Below are positions 33,706 to 48,900 of a DNA stretch of 64,000 nucleotides, piece by piece. Position 1 is the stretch's first letter; each line of letters opens with the position of its first letter. The DNA comes from Cardiocondyla obscurior (lineage: Eukaryota; Arthropoda; Insecta; Hymenoptera; Formicidae): the NCBI RefSeq assembly GCF_019399895.1, contig NC_091875.1, positions 5,332,001-5,396,000 of the forward strand, written 5' to 3'. The translations under genes were made by a program, and so were the position numbers. The notes beneath the pieces are model-generated. The model made no database searches, was not told the DNA's origin, and was given only the letters and a program-made list of their open reading frames with translations.

Positions 33706-36700
33706 TATAAAAAATACTTTAAAATCTTATAATATATATAATTTTCCGAATTTTTACATTAATAACAATGGTAAAAAAGCAATTATATTCACTTATTTAA
33801 CCAACTATAAATTAATATTATTCTGTTTTATTTTTTTAATATACATATGTATATATATGTTTATTTTATAACGTGATCTTTGTAATTACGTATATTTATT
33901 AAAATAAATTTTACCTTTTACCACTTTCTCCTTTTCATAATTACATTCGTCGGAATAAAGATTCATATTCACAGAGAAACACTTGGGAGTCTAGGTAAAC
34001 AGTACATATTTATAGTTTAACAAACAGCACTTTAATCTCTTGAGGATATATTTACACAAAAATTGTCTCATTGCAGTTCGTAGAAAGGCCAGATAATCAC
34101 CATCGTGAAGAGATTCGATCGAGAGAAAAATAATGCTCAAGGCCGATCGCGCGAGAATCGAGAGCTCGCCGAGCTATCATACATTTAACTATATATCTTG
34201 TGCGCGTATCACGACCCGCTAAACATCTACATTTTTACGTATACACGCACTCTTTGCTCCCACATGTACATATCGCATCATCGGACGCGCGTGTTCACTA
34301 TTCCGATAACGTCGTACAACTAATTTCCTGTACAAAAATGTGTAACAGCATGGCAAGGCGGAACATATCTGAAAAACATACCGGTAATAATACAATATAA
34401 TTTTAACGTTAGACTGCTGCTATAAATTGCAATTAAAAAGTTCAACATTCATGTGTGTTAAAAAATAAAATCAATCCTCAGTTTTTTTTTTTTTTTCTTA
34501 CGTGTGCAGATAATGCCATGCGAAAGTTGTAAAAAACGTGCGTGCACATTTTTTTAAACGCATGTACGCATAAACGAATGCTAGGTCGACGTGTAGCTCG
34601 TTGTTCGTCAATCATTACACGCTAGGATTCGGTATTTACAAATTCATCGTAGGTAACACGTTCTAGGAATATCGCGGAGTAACGCGGTGCTCCGCGAAAA
34701 AGAAACGCAAGCATCGATGACAAACTCGAATACGACGTGTGCATACATGTTAAGCGATTACGTCTATTTAGGCCTAATTATGTCTATTAGGTACATAATG
34801 GTTAATGAATTAATCGCCTTACCTAACGCAGCCTAGGGACGATCTAAACCTTTGGTAAAAGACAGTAGGACGCGCGACAACACGGCAGTTGTGCCGGATA
34901 TGTTCAACAGATCCGAACTGCGCGAATTAAAATTAGCGAGTAAATTAATACTTATTAATGAACGACTAATTTAAAATTAATTTTTACACATGCTACGGTG
35001 GTTACCAGACTAAAAGTTAATAAAAATTCTGTAGGAATACGAACTACGTGTAAAAACACATTATAAAAAAATTACCTCGAGTTTGTTAATATTTTAAAAG
35101 ATTGTACGCCACGTTTGGCGCACGTAAACGATTAATAAGATCAAGACGTAATAATAATAATGACTTGATGACTTGAATTTATATTCAATCACGTTAAGTA
35201 CAAGCTCGGAAGAAGCTCTATACGTAGAAATCAACACATCAATGAGAAAATTCGTCGATTTTCTACGACGCGTCGTGCATCTCTAAAAACTTGTCTAAAA
35301 ATACAGACGAACAAGATCAACTTACAAAGTCGCCTTGATTGTATAAACATTATATAACGCACTATATACAATACACCGCCTCAAACTCTAACAATCGCCC
35401 TAGTGCCGTTGAGAAGATGCTATTCGTTCTGTATAGCCACACAAAAATATCATTTCCACGTTTCTCAATCTGACATTTCATTATTTATATATATGTCACA
35501 CATTTGCTATGGCGTTAACGGAAGTTTCCCACCTAAATAAATTAATGAAACTTAAATAAAACAGGCGAGTATTCTTCGGGAACGATACGTGCTACAAAAT
35601 ACTATTTTAATACGATCCCTGACACTTGGTACTCATTGTTGCTAACGCAAGTGCGAGATCGATTTACGCGTTCGCTAATCCTTTCTCCTTACTAACTAAA
35701 ATGTCCCGGCTTACGTTACAGTACGGAGAAGATATCGCTTGGTCTCGCTTTGTACTTTAATAAGTAGTAGACATTACACATACATTGGTGTTTCTCTTGA
35801 CAGGAGTCTAGAAATTATTCGTCCCGGGGCTTTGAACGCCTTGAGACGGTAGGCGCCACTGGTCCAAATCATCTTTGCATTATTGAGATCTATATGCAAC
35901 GGTTATACGAGAAGAAGCGAGAACGGCCTCGGTGTAAAAAGTTACATCTAGCGCAGCCGCATTTCTAAGGCCTTAGAAGACCAACAGACTTTTTCATAAG
36001 TAGAATAATCATAGTTTGCATTACTTTAGAACTCATCATATAAAAGTAAGTCGTGGACATAGAATATATTTTTATACGACAAAAAAAAATTTGCAAGCAA
36101 AGCAATATATTTTTATCTATTTCTCGCAATTAGTTTTCTACGGGCCATTGAGATTCTGTTTATATATCGTATTGCGATCGTAGCAAAATCAGTTGGCAAA
36201 TTATGCACACAATTATAAAGAAAATAATTAATGTGTATGCAATATATGAGCTAATTTAACAAATTTCTTCCTGTACTATAAATCGTAAAACGTTTTCTGT
36301 CTATGACAGCTGTATCATGATGAAATGTATTGTACATTTTAACTTGCTAAAATCTGATTTTAAGATACATAGTATAATATAATTTATGTTAACAATGCAA
36401 GTTTTTAAAGTTCTTTATAAAAATGTTGAATAACATGTACGCTGTAATATTAATTTGATTCTCATAACAAAATTGTCATATTAAGACAAATTTTGTACGA
36501 CTGATTAATAAAACGATCACAAGATTAAAAAAATCATTAATCGTCAATACATATCGCTAGCAATAAAATAAAATTTTCGAAAAAATAAAAGAATTTCTCC
36601 GAAAACAAAGCTTTTGACGACTTCTGTAGGCTCATTATCATGTTGTGGACGGCATTGTACTAAACTGATTGGACATGTTGCAGCAATAAATACGAGATAA

Positions 36701-36927
36701 ACGTGTGTGAGGTTCTACAAAATAAAATATTAATGGGCATATTTCTTTCATTATGTGACTAAATTAAATTAACAGATAATACCGATTTTCAATTAAATCA
36801 TATCTTACCTATATTTACAGTGTGATTATTTGGAATTCACACACCTCATCTGCCGTTGTAATTTTCGATTATTTTGCTTCTTTTGCACACTTTTATCGCA
36901 TTGCCTGCCAGTGTCATAAATTAATTG
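33706..36927. other. Convergent intergenic region between the Nimrod and Nf1 genes
   Basis: AT-rich DNA without a supported gene. It should contain the 3' UTRs of both genes. An AATAAA lies about 200 bp after the Nimrod stop (near 33903) and a minus-strand AATAAA (TTTATT) occurs near 33860. Overlapping 3' ends are therefore possible but not shown. Confidence 0.5.
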
Positions 36928-39900
36928 CTAAGGTTGTGAACCGCCCCCTTCACCACCGCCTCTATCTTCAGTTTGATTCACATCAACCAAATTGTCTCGC
37001 TTGCTAGTCGTACTATGACTGAAATATTTAATTTAACTGTTATACGCGTCGTATTTTTAGGTACACGCGACACGATTTATTCAAAATCATATTTTAAACA
37101 GCGCTCAATAAATAAAATAAAACTCACTCTACGTGAACGGAAAAAGTATCCGTCTCCGTTGATTTACGAGATTGTTCTGGGACAGTTCCAGCAGGAGGTC
37201 TTGTTTTCGATGCAAAAGTCGATTGGCAGCTACCGGAACGTTTATTCTTCCCGATAAGTGTTTCCTTACTATTCGGTTCTTGCACCATCAAACACATTTC
37301 CACCATTGCTCTCAAACAATTCACGAACAATTCCGCACTTTCAGGTATGCAGTTTGGCTGCAAACACACCGTCAACACACAAATAAATACAATTTTTTAA
37401 CTTCTTAAATTCATTAAGGATCCAAGTCAAAATCAAATAAATTTAAATATTAAAAATTTAAATATTAAATCCAAAACTTACGACTGTGTATGGTCCAGCG
37501 AATCTCCAAAGACCACGGAATCCACAACTTTGCAAATAGTGCTGCAAATGATGTTGCTGGTTCGTGTCTTCGCAGGCTATCATGTTTTGTATAATAGTTT
37601 GAACGGTGTTCAATATCGCTTGATCGTCGCAGGTGGATAATACGGTATTAATTTTCGCGTCAAGCAGGTTATGTCTGCAGAGATATTTATTGAGTCAATA
37701 ACATTTGAGATAAGTCAGTTTAGATCTATCTAGCCTCAGATATTCTGTATAAGATTACTCACACAAGTGGAAAAACTTTAGGAAAAACTACAGTTGCCTC
37801 TGCCAGGTACTCGTAAAGAATCCGCGTTTCGTTTTCATTCGTGGAATATTTCACCAGCGTGGCTAGCATAGTGAGCACCAAAGTTTGGGTCGAAAAATCT
37901 GTTAACACTTCGGGATCCAGTAAGACATTATTTTCGTTGCTTAGGCTCACTCTGGTGCTACGATCTCTCTGTGAAAGGCAAGAATACGAACACATTAGAT
38001 TTCTCATTACATCGATTCACTATCAGATTAAGAAATTAAATATTACAGTCGCGAGACATTTTTATATTTTCCAATGTGAATAACTTTAAAAGAATCTCAA
38101 TTTAATCCGTGAAATAATTCTGAAATAACGCGTACCTGTTGGTCTGCGCTGTCCGTTGATTTGTCGTCCTTTGCACTCGGCACGCTCAAGGATCGCTGCG
38201 ATTTAAATAAAAGCCGGCCAGTCTTGTTAGTGACAAGTTGCATGATGTTTTATATAATCCAGGCAGGCACAGGCAGGCGCGGGCACACACCGAAAGAGTA
38301 AACAGATATGCACGGAAGGAATAAAATAATGTTATATGCGTAACAACTCTACTGGTATAAAATGGGGATCAAATTCAAGATAGATCAAATAATTACGTGA
38401 AGTTTCAACTCTTTGTTTCAACTCGTGCTTGAAAGCTGAAGCTTTGATTCATTTTTATATGTGCCAAAAAATTCAGTGATAAAAGCTCCATACCAAGAAT
38501 ATAATAAATAAAATTAGATACATACCTAAAAGATATGAAATATAATTTCGAAGAGATAGTACAGATACGTTATTAAATTTTTCTTAGTAACACACGCACA
38601 CACACACAAGTTTTTAGATTAGGCGAATTTGATGAACGGATATTCCTTGGCGAAAAGTGAAAGATTTAATTGAACAAGTCGTAAAGAGACAAAGTAAGCA
38701 AAGCGATAGTAATAGAAGCGATATAATTTACCGCGCAAATTACGGATGTAGATATTTTACAAGATAGTTTATATTTCATATTATAAGAATAAGCTTTAAA
38801 TAATTTTACTTCGTGCGAGCATTTCTCTCGGCTCTTTAAGGGTCATGCAGTGCGTTGTTCAAAGTAACTCCATGCTCTCCATACGCTTGAGAGTGATTCA
38901 TTTTTAACGTATTAAATAAGTAATTGTGTGTGCGAGAATAGTGCTACATTTTTTTTATATACTCTACATAAATAATAATTTAAAAAGTTAAGATTTTTAA
39001 GGGGGAGCACAAGTTAGTGTTCTTACAATGCGGTTTCAAACGCTTAAGTTAACTACGCGCCGCAATGATTATTGCTATAGCTTGGAGGAACTCTTCAACA
39101 ATATACGTGCGCGTTTATAATTATATATAATTTATACCTGTGCAGATTGCTTTTGCTGTTTTGCTTGTGTAAGCGCCGACTGATCCAATAAATCCCAGGT
39201 TTTCTGCCTTCTACTCGTAGGATTAGAAGTTCCAGGCATATCCTAACGGATGCACACAATATTCTCATTAATCTAATTCGTGTGATAATAATATAAAATG
39301 ATAATTACCGTATTGCGCGAGGGCAGAGTATCGAGAACATCCGAACTGCCTGACGAGTCGTGCAAACTTTTGTCGAGCGAATGTCGAATGTGGCATCTAC
39401 TTCGGACCTCCTCTGACACAGCCACTAACGCTGTAAAATTAATTAATTAATTCAATTAATTAATTGATTAATTAATTCAAATAAATTTTTTTTTTAATTT
39501 CAAACTTATATTAAAATCATAAACATACCGGTTAAATAAGGAACACTTTCAGGCGTGACTTCGAATTTATCCCTTTTAGAAGGCTTAGCGACGATTGCCA
39601 GCAACATAGTCAATACTCTGACTGTCCTGGTGACTGTAGTCGGCGTTGGATGTCTGTAGCCTTTCAAAAGATGACCAACGAGCGCGAAATGAAAGTTAGA
39701 TTTAAAAGACAAGCCCACAGAATGATCTAATTGTTTAAATTGATATTCTAAAGATTCACGCGTTGACATCATTACATATTCTAATGTCTGAAAAATATAA
39801 CGATTAATTTTTTATTATTTTACATAATAAAAAATGTTTAATAATTAATCAAGAAATAAAAATAAATAAATAATACAGACCTTTTCATCGAAAGTGCCCT

Positions 39901-42900
39901 GCGAATCAAGTGTATGTAAGTTTTGCTCGAGAAGGGCTAGGCCGGATGCATATAACGACGCTTCGTCTAATTCAAGAACGGATGTGGCAACCCAGAATAA
40001 ATATCTGTGTATCGGCGATTCCTTAACAGATATTAATAAAACAAAATTGATATAAAATACCTAGATTAATAATTGAGATCAAACGATTTTTAAAGCTTTA
40101 AATAAATACTCACGGGTCTCAGAAGAGGTTGTAGTCGCGTTAAACACATAACAATAGCCTCCATAAGATTAATGTCGTTAAAACTTTCGAGCGCTTTCAT
40201 CAGTATTTTTAATAGTTGCTTCATGTCTTGATCTGTTATACTTTTACTAATACAACCAAAAACGATGAGAGCTCTTGGCTGTAAAGCCGGATTTAAGCAG
40301 AAAGCAAAGTTCTTCGCTAGTGACGTCCACGTCTTTAACCAATCACACTTTGGAATATCCCGCATACAAGTCTCCATGATCTCTAGGAGAGCATCGGTTA
40401 TAGCTTCTAAACTGGTTAAATAAAGTCTCTCCTTGTCCTGTGTTCCGTACGCGCTTCTCTCGTTGCTAAGCCACTTTTCATTTGCATGTTTGCAGCTGGA
40501 TTTTGAATATTTATAAAAAGCTGTATCAGCGGCGGATTTCACTTTGTTAATACCAAACAATCGATAGAATTTAGGTAATGAGAACTCATCCAAACTCATC
40601 CGTAGTATTCTGTGCGTATCTTCGGAAAACGAAGGCGAGCTGCATGTGCACAATGAATGAATACTGTTGATGACTAAACCATGAGTGGAAGCTCGCATAG
40701 TCAAACTGCCAGAACATACGAGTAGGGTGACCGTGTGAAAAATATACGGTAAGTGTTTTCCTACGTCCAGACAATTATTAAAAGACAGCATCAGAAGATA
40801 TCTTGCCAGAATCGCTATATCGCTCCACATTATATGCTGTTCTAGCTGTGACGTCGGTGACATGCATGTTTTGTCTACTATTCGACATACTTTGTTAATT
40901 AGTTTCTTAGCGACTAATTGCACGTTACCAGACGCCAAAGCGACCGCAGTATCTGCCATAATCTCGGCCATCGGTGAGCCTAAACCATATCGTGCGCTAC
41001 GTTGTAGAAAAATATCGAGAACAACGTCTATTAATTCCGGTAGCATACCGATCGTACTCCAAATCTTGGCTTGTATGCTCGGGTACATTTCACTCTCCTG
41101 AACAGTTAACGTGATCAAATCGTCTAAAATCTCTGTGACTTGTTTCTGCCGCTTGCCGCCTTCATCGTGGGGCTTATAAAATCGTACGAGATTACTGAGC
41201 CATGGTGTCATATATTCTAAGCATAAATGTTTCAATTCTATAGTCGACGCCCTGAAGCCTTGTATACACTCTTTAAGAAACTCAAGAGTGAGATGTGGAT
41301 CGTTTGCCGCCAAAGTTTCGCTCAAGTGCTTGATGAATATGGTGTTATTCGATGGTATGCAAATACCTGACGTTTCCAATAATTGACCTTCTATTTTTAA
41401 GCCAAATGTTGCTGTGAGCGCACACAGATGATTATACGCAGCAGTTCGAAGATTGGGATCCGGACTGCCGAGATTAAGTAGGGCCATGTTTAAAAGAGTG
41501 CCAGGTACGTCCTTAGGTCTGATTTTTGAGTGAATAGATATGGAATCCGGCTGCGACAGTAACCAACGATTTCTAATATGAATTATATTTTGTACAATGC
41601 TGTCGCAATTATCGTAAGCGAAAGTCAAAGGTCCTGTTTCGTTGGAAATGGTTAACACAAACGAATTGTCATCCACCAGACAAACCTCTTCTATTTCAGA
41701 TGCATAATAAACGTCGTTCAGAAGAACGGATTGCGATAACACTTTAGATCTATCCGTATGCGTTATCTGTAGCGTCGTTGGCCCGATCTTCACAGATACT
41801 TTCATCTCTTTGTAAGATAGTTTTAATACGCCCGTGAATACTTTCAAATCTTCATCCAAAGATAATGTCGCTCCGGGTAATTTCTGTTGCTCAACATCGA
41901 TCACGTCATTTAATTTCACTTGACCATCAATAAAGACAATCTTTCGATTACTTTTCAACGGTGCCAGGATACTATCATGATATTTTGTAAATTCGCGCAC
42001 CCAATTATTACAATTATAAATGTATACCGCATGGAGATTTTCATAGGCTGCCTTAGGTAAAACGTAAAACCATTTTTGCAAAAATTCAGTTCTAAATCGA
42101 TTATCTGAGCATGTGTGAGTAAAATCGACAACTACGTCGTATGGAGAGTGATAGAAGGGTTTTAAAGTTAAAATAACGTGGTATATCAGCAAATCGCCAT
42201 TTGTTTCGCCAAGTCTGAAAATTAAAATTTTAATTATAAATTTTTACTTATATCTTTATCGTTATTTTATATAAATACTTTATACATACTTGAATCGTCG
42301 TGCAATGTAGTAAAATACTGGATAGCCTTGTTTGCTGGTGCCTGCTTGATAAAAGATATTCATATTTTGAATGCTTTTAAATTCCTCTCTCTCACGCATA
42401 TTATGCTTCATCATAATCTCCTCAAAATTAGTTGATGACATATCTTTATTCGCCCATCGTGACATGCGAACGTAAGCAGTTGAAAAGAGTGAACTAAAAT
42501 TTAAATAAAATTAATTCACGATTTATATTAATTACGATGACGTGATTAAAGCAAATAAATTATTTAAAAACTTACTGAGAATCCACCGGTTTATGTTCGG
42601 GCGGACCGAGATACGCTAATAACGTAGCCATCTTGTCAAATGGTCTTCTTCCAACAGCTTTATGATCTCGACTACTACTAAGATAATCTCCAATTTTTTC
42701 CTGATGATTCCACAACAATCTGTGCAATGCCAAGACATTGGCATCCGAAACGAACGACATAGGATGACTAGTTTGATCAACTGTTTCGCAATCCGATGTT
42801 ATTTGTACGATGAACTGTCGTCCAATTTCAAAATGTGATCTCAAGAAATCATTAAAAGGTAACATATGTTGCTCCTTGCTAAACTCTACGTGATTTGCAA

Positions 42901-45900
42901 TATTCTGTAATATCTTTGACATAAGCATGAGGCCTCGTTTAATTTCATGCGGTACTGGTTTATTTACGATACCCATCTCTTGAGGTGAAACAATGGCAGG
43001 ATTAATAAAACGTAAAAATATCACCGTTCCTACAGCCACAATGTTACTCTGCGAAGATTGCGGAAATCTTTTACACAATACTTGATGCAGGCAGTGACAC
43101 ATCGAACGTAGCTGCGGGGGAAATCTGAAAAGAAATTTTATATTTAAGCGTTTATAATTTTTATTGTACAATTTAATAATTAATTACTCACGTATCTGCT
43201 GATGAAACGATAACATCGAACACTTTCTGCGTCAACTCAATTAAATTTGCACCGTTTTGTTCGATATTTTCGTTAAGATCAATCCTTGCGCTATCAACTT
43301 CAAAACTAATCGTTGGTTCATCCAGTAAAGGTTTAATGAGAGGCTCAAGTAAGCTTTGCAAGTAGCTGGTGCCATAGATTTTAAAGCAGAATGACATTAT
43401 TTTACTTCCTAGGGTATTACCGCGAAAGAGAGTCTGTATGCAATCAGTCAGCTCAACCTCTCGGTAAAGCATGTTCCACAATAAAGGTGATAATAAATGC
43501 TTGGCATCGAATAATGTCACAAAGACACGCGCCAACTCATCCATTTGATTTGTCGTCACTACATTAGCCAATGCCATTGCAATAGGCAATTCACCTTTAT
43601 CACTGATCATTGTAACGAGTTGAACTAATTGCTCGTATCTATCCGCCAAGACAGTTTCAGCAAGAGTATCAAACTCTGTTCCCTGCTGAAGGATTTTAGT
43701 TAATACTTCCATAAATGCGGCTCGCGTCTGAAGATCCTCGTTGTAGCCTAAATCTAAATAAGAAATTAAAGATTTTGTAATAAAATGACGTTAGTTACTG
43801 ATAATTAAATATAACTAAAGAATTATCGAAATGAAATAAAATATTAGCTCGATGTATATAAAATATCGAATTTTAAAAATGTGACTGATTTTTTACGTAC
43901 GTATTGAATGTCTCAAACCACTATCTATATTCGCACTGAGAAGATTACTCATGGCTTGAATGGTAGTGTTGCGCAAAGTGGCTAGTTTGTTTGTCGTTAA
44001 AGTAGACGATTGCCGAGATTCGTCGTCCTTCTCCTCCGATGATGATGATGATTCGTTGCAGTAATTTATTAAATTCATAAAGAGCATGAAATATTTTGAA
44101 AATAGTTCGGACTTTGCTTCCATCAACTCAACGCGATCAGAATCTTCAGGCTGTAGAGGAAGCCCGCGTAATAATGCCCCTACTGCCTCCATGCACGCTT
44201 GATCCAAATCTCTTTAAAATGTTAAAAACAAATTCGATATTCAATGACTATAATTTAATTTTTAATTTTTACGTAAAATAAAAAAATGTACCTGGTGTAA
44301 GGTGTGATATCGTTGGCAGTTGTTGAAGAAAAAGGATGTGTGCACATCACCCATTCGGTCAAATATTCAACTAGTTTGTTGCGAAATTTCAGTTCTTGTC
44401 TAAATGCCAGGTCATCACGTCTTTTCATCATAGCTTCAACCAATTGGCATAATTCTGTTTTGATACAAATCGATTGCATCATATCTAAATGCCTGACGTA
44501 TCTAACGATTGCCAGCATCATGCCTTCAATGCTGGTCACTCCGAGATATTCCGACGGTTGATCCGTTTTTGAGTCCAGAATATTTTTCATTATAAATATC
44601 GTATGTTCAATAAACTGCGTGTTTAAATCAGACACTACGACGTGTCCATGAGGGTCAAAGAATTTTTCGACAAAATTTTTTATTTGATCAAATAATAATG
44701 GATATAAAGCGGGACTCATTTCATGCGCAACCAACTCTTTTACATGCGTCTGTATTTGATTGCCGTATTTTTCGTTGCAAATTAATAATCGTAATAAGTT
44801 TAACACGAAATGTGTCACTGGGCAATATTGTGCTTCTTGATTGGAATTTGATAATCCCGAGACGGAATCCTGTTGTTTCGTCAAACCCCTTTTACGCTCG
44901 GGATTAAAAGGGAATATATCGTACGGCGGTCTAGTAGGTGAACAACGTTGTAGGCATACTCCGCCTAAAGCGCAAAGAAATCCTGTCATATTGGCCCATT
45001 CGTTAATTTGCTCTTCTACTTCGTGCTCCGAATTTTGGTGTGCTGCTCTTCGTTTTATATTACCGCGACAAAACGGCTCTACCTGTACATCTTCAGTTTT
45101 GCTTTTCGAATAACTAGACAAATGCCGCGAAGATGATTCCCAATTTCTAAATGTTTCTTCCCAGGCCTAAACAAATTTTTAAAAAGATTAAATTAATTTT
45201 ATTTTTAATTATTAATAGATTTTATATTTTTATATTAGATATAAATATATAAAAATATATATGTATATATACATACTGGCTGTATACCATTAACGCAATG
45301 TTCGATCTTTCTTAACAAAGATAATATTCTTTTTTGCAATGTAGCACGTCCTACAATTTAAAAAAAAAAACTTTAAACTGTTGTTATCAACAAATGCATA
45401 AAAAAATATAACTAATAAAATAAAAAATTTACCGTGATTATATTCCTGATAGCATAATCTATTCTCCCCGTGGGCTGTTATAATAATAAGATTTTTATTA
45501 ATACTATACTACAGACGAATAAGAACTTCATTAATGAGAGTAGAGAATTAAATTTTAAAATTCACTTGTTAACCTTTGAATTCAAGAGAACATTTGCTCT
45601 TAATAATCTCATAATATTTTGTTAAAAACATAAAACTCACCAGAAATCAACACAGTCGAGGCTTGAGCTAGTTCTAAATATAACTGATAATTCGGAAGCA
45701 GGCAGGTTACAGTTACTTCGTCGCTGCGACAAAGAATTTCAGCTTCTTCGCATAATAATGCAAAACAAGACATGGACACTAAAACAGCCTCCATGTCTGT
45801 ACTCCATAAATACATCAAGCATACAACCTAAACACGTTAAATTCCACAAATTAATTATAATTAGTCGTATTTTTTTAAATAATTAAAAAATCTGTACCTC

Positions 45901-48900
45901 AAGTTTAATATGTGCTTGTTTGCTAGTTGGAATATGACCATTCACGTTTCCGTAATCTTTATACTGAGAGAGAAAAGCATTTCTACAAGTTAATATTTCA
46001 CGAAGCCATTTAAGTATAGTCGTGTAGTTCAAAATTTGATGTTGAATCAATTTCTGAGAGATCGAGAAGACAACTTGCGAGCTGGCGTCCCAGAAAGTGC
46101 GAAGCGGTGCTTCTGGATTCCATGCTTTGACCTTATCTGGATGGTGTAGCACTAATAAAGCCTCCATCGCTTCATGGGCAATGTCCGGCATCGTAGGCTG
46201 ATGGACTAATGAAACAAGCCCATTAATCAACTCTAAAGTGGATCTTTGTATTTCATGGCCAGCTGTACCGTGACTCTGTAAAGTAAAATTAATATACGGG
46301 CTTTGAATATCTTATTTATATTTAATCTATATAAATTTATTTTTAGTAATTGAGTAAAATATAAATAAGTAGCAAATGCTCTTGGTTAATTTATATATTG
46401 CTCATTAATTAATATATTAATACCTGATTCATATATATTTATTTATAAAGAAACCTACGTGCAACATTAACATAGGATCCACGTGAATAAGTCGAACCAT
46501 CACCAACAACAAATTTTTTGAATTAGCCATTTCTTCTTTAGGCTTGAGGGCAAAATTGTGTATCATGCGTAGCGGCGTATTCATGCAGTTTTGAGTCACT
46601 TTATTTAGAGTGTCGATAAACATATTTCTGAGTTCTGTTCCGTATGAATATACAAGACTAATCTCCGGCCACCATGGTAATCTCGGTTGAGTGAAGATTC
46701 TGAAATATGTCGTCGAAACAGTCAGACTTGTCGACAACTTGTGAGATTCTCATGCAATTGTTGTGAGAAGAAAATATTTTCGGCACTTGCTTGTATAATG
46801 AGTTGACAAGAACAAACTGGTACGTTGACGAGTAAATGGCATTCAGGCAGAATTTAAAAACTTCGTTGTTGTGTGGATTGATACGGAATGAGCTAACAAA
46901 AGAGTCGATCATTAGATCGACGTCCTGTGCGCTGTAATTCTGTCCACGTGAAAACGGCTTCGAGGGATTAAAAAGTAAGCTCATCAAATCATCCATCAGT
47001 TGTTGAGCTAGAGTTAGAACGACGTTGTTACTAGATTCAACGTTGCTGACATACGTAGCCGCCTTAACGAGATTGACGCAGGTGACAGCGGCGGCTTCAG
47101 ACAATTGACGACTAGAAGAGCTGCCGTGCATTCTTAGACTACGTTTTACGCTATCAATGAATTGCTTTTTTCTCGAATATCGTGGCGAATCGGGTGGTCT
47201 GGAATCAGTGCTCACATATTCCAGTACTTTAGGCGAGAGTATCAGCAGCATCATTTGCAACGGCCAAACGGAGGCCGCGCGGCTTTTCTTTTCCACAACA
47301 AACGTGTCGAGAATGTCGAACAATTCTTCGCAGACCTTATTAAGATCCTCATTAGGCTGCTTCTGTACATCGGCGAACTCGTGCGGATACGTCTCTATCC
47401 AGTTCCAGATCGCCTTTTCCAGGGGATTCATAAGCACGAGATAGGCAGATTTTTTACCGACTATTTGCCGGACTTTTTGTATAGTTTCTGTAGCAAGTAA
47501 AAAAATTTTGTATGCAATCGCGCCATGTTAATAATCATCGCTTACCGTTCAGAAGCCTCGTTAATCTGTGGACGTCTACATTGATGTACTGCATCAGCTC
47601 AATGTCGCTGCAATCCGGATTCTCATCCCCACTGTTGGAGAGTTCTTGAAGTCTGGCCGATATCCGATTGAAAACCGCGTTGAAGAAATTCAGACTTAAA
47701 GCAAACAGCACTTTGCTCGCCAAATTCTTTATCATTTTCGTCTGTGGACTGTCGTAAGGCATACCTGCGAGAAGTTACAATTATCATTAAAGAATCAGAT
47801 ACGCTACTTTTATCTTAATTTCTACGCGTAATCAGATACGAATCATCTGTGTGGAGATTAAAAAAAAAAAAATTAGATAATCTTATTTTTCCGGTGCTAT
47901 TCCACTCACCTATAAATTGGCATATTTCTCGGAGCAGCAGTTTAACATTCATCGCCTCTTCGAATTTCGTCGTGTCCTTCGGTGTGTTCGCCAGACACTT
48001 CTCCAGCGTATCCAGAACGATGATAATAGACTCTTGTCGTTCTTGATCCGAGGTGCTAGGCAGCAACTCATTAGCGTTTACCCGCTGCAACATCTTTGTG
48101 AGGCCAGATATAACGAGGGAAAAACGGTACCGGGAGATCTCTATTAGGCATTTCTTGCTCCTCTTCTCATTCACTCGTGAATGGGGACTTTTGGGACCGG
48201 AACGACACCGCAGCTGCATTAAAAAAATATTCTCTCTTAGAAAAAATTACATAAAACAAAACGTACAACGTAATAAAAATATATTAAGTAACTATTTAAT
48301 ATATCTTATGTAAAACGTTCTTTTTTTCTTTAAATATAAAGTAACGTAAGATGAGCAATACTGATGGATGATTCCATTCTCAATTCCAGGTGACTGTTAG
48401 GACGAAGGAGATATTAAGGGTGTAATGTGGCAGTCTTCGGAACAACAGTGGCGACAAATTGCCTCGGCATCGGGAAACGTCCATTCGTACGTCCGTGCGA
48501 CTCAATCGATTCCGGTTTTGTTCCCTTTTGTTCGGTGTATCGGACAAGCGGTAGCGCGGTTGAGCAGTGCGTAAAGGGAATGCAACTTTCATTCATGGAT
48601 AGCTATCCCATTCATCGCGCATCAGACCTACGGATCGCCGAGAAAATTCATTCTCATTTTATCATTTCATTTTCCTTTTTTTTTTTTTTAATAACGAGGA
48701 GTACAAGGCCATGGGATCTCGCGCCGAAATTCGTTCCATTCGTCGCTAATTGCTAATCGTCGAATATCCGATCTCTTATCAGCTCCGTAGGTAGCGCGTT
48801 CCACGCGAATCTATGTACGCCGTACGAATCGCGCGCAGTATCTAGAATTTCGGCATCGACCTAATTATCGTTCACGCCAATATGTTTAGGCAACGACGAT

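Noticed and set aside
46658..46737. Continuation of Nf1 exon 4 past 46791 into a frame reading VPKIFSSHNNCMR...
   Set aside because: It is read through the GC-AG intron. It loses the conserved WWPEI segment and ends in a stop.
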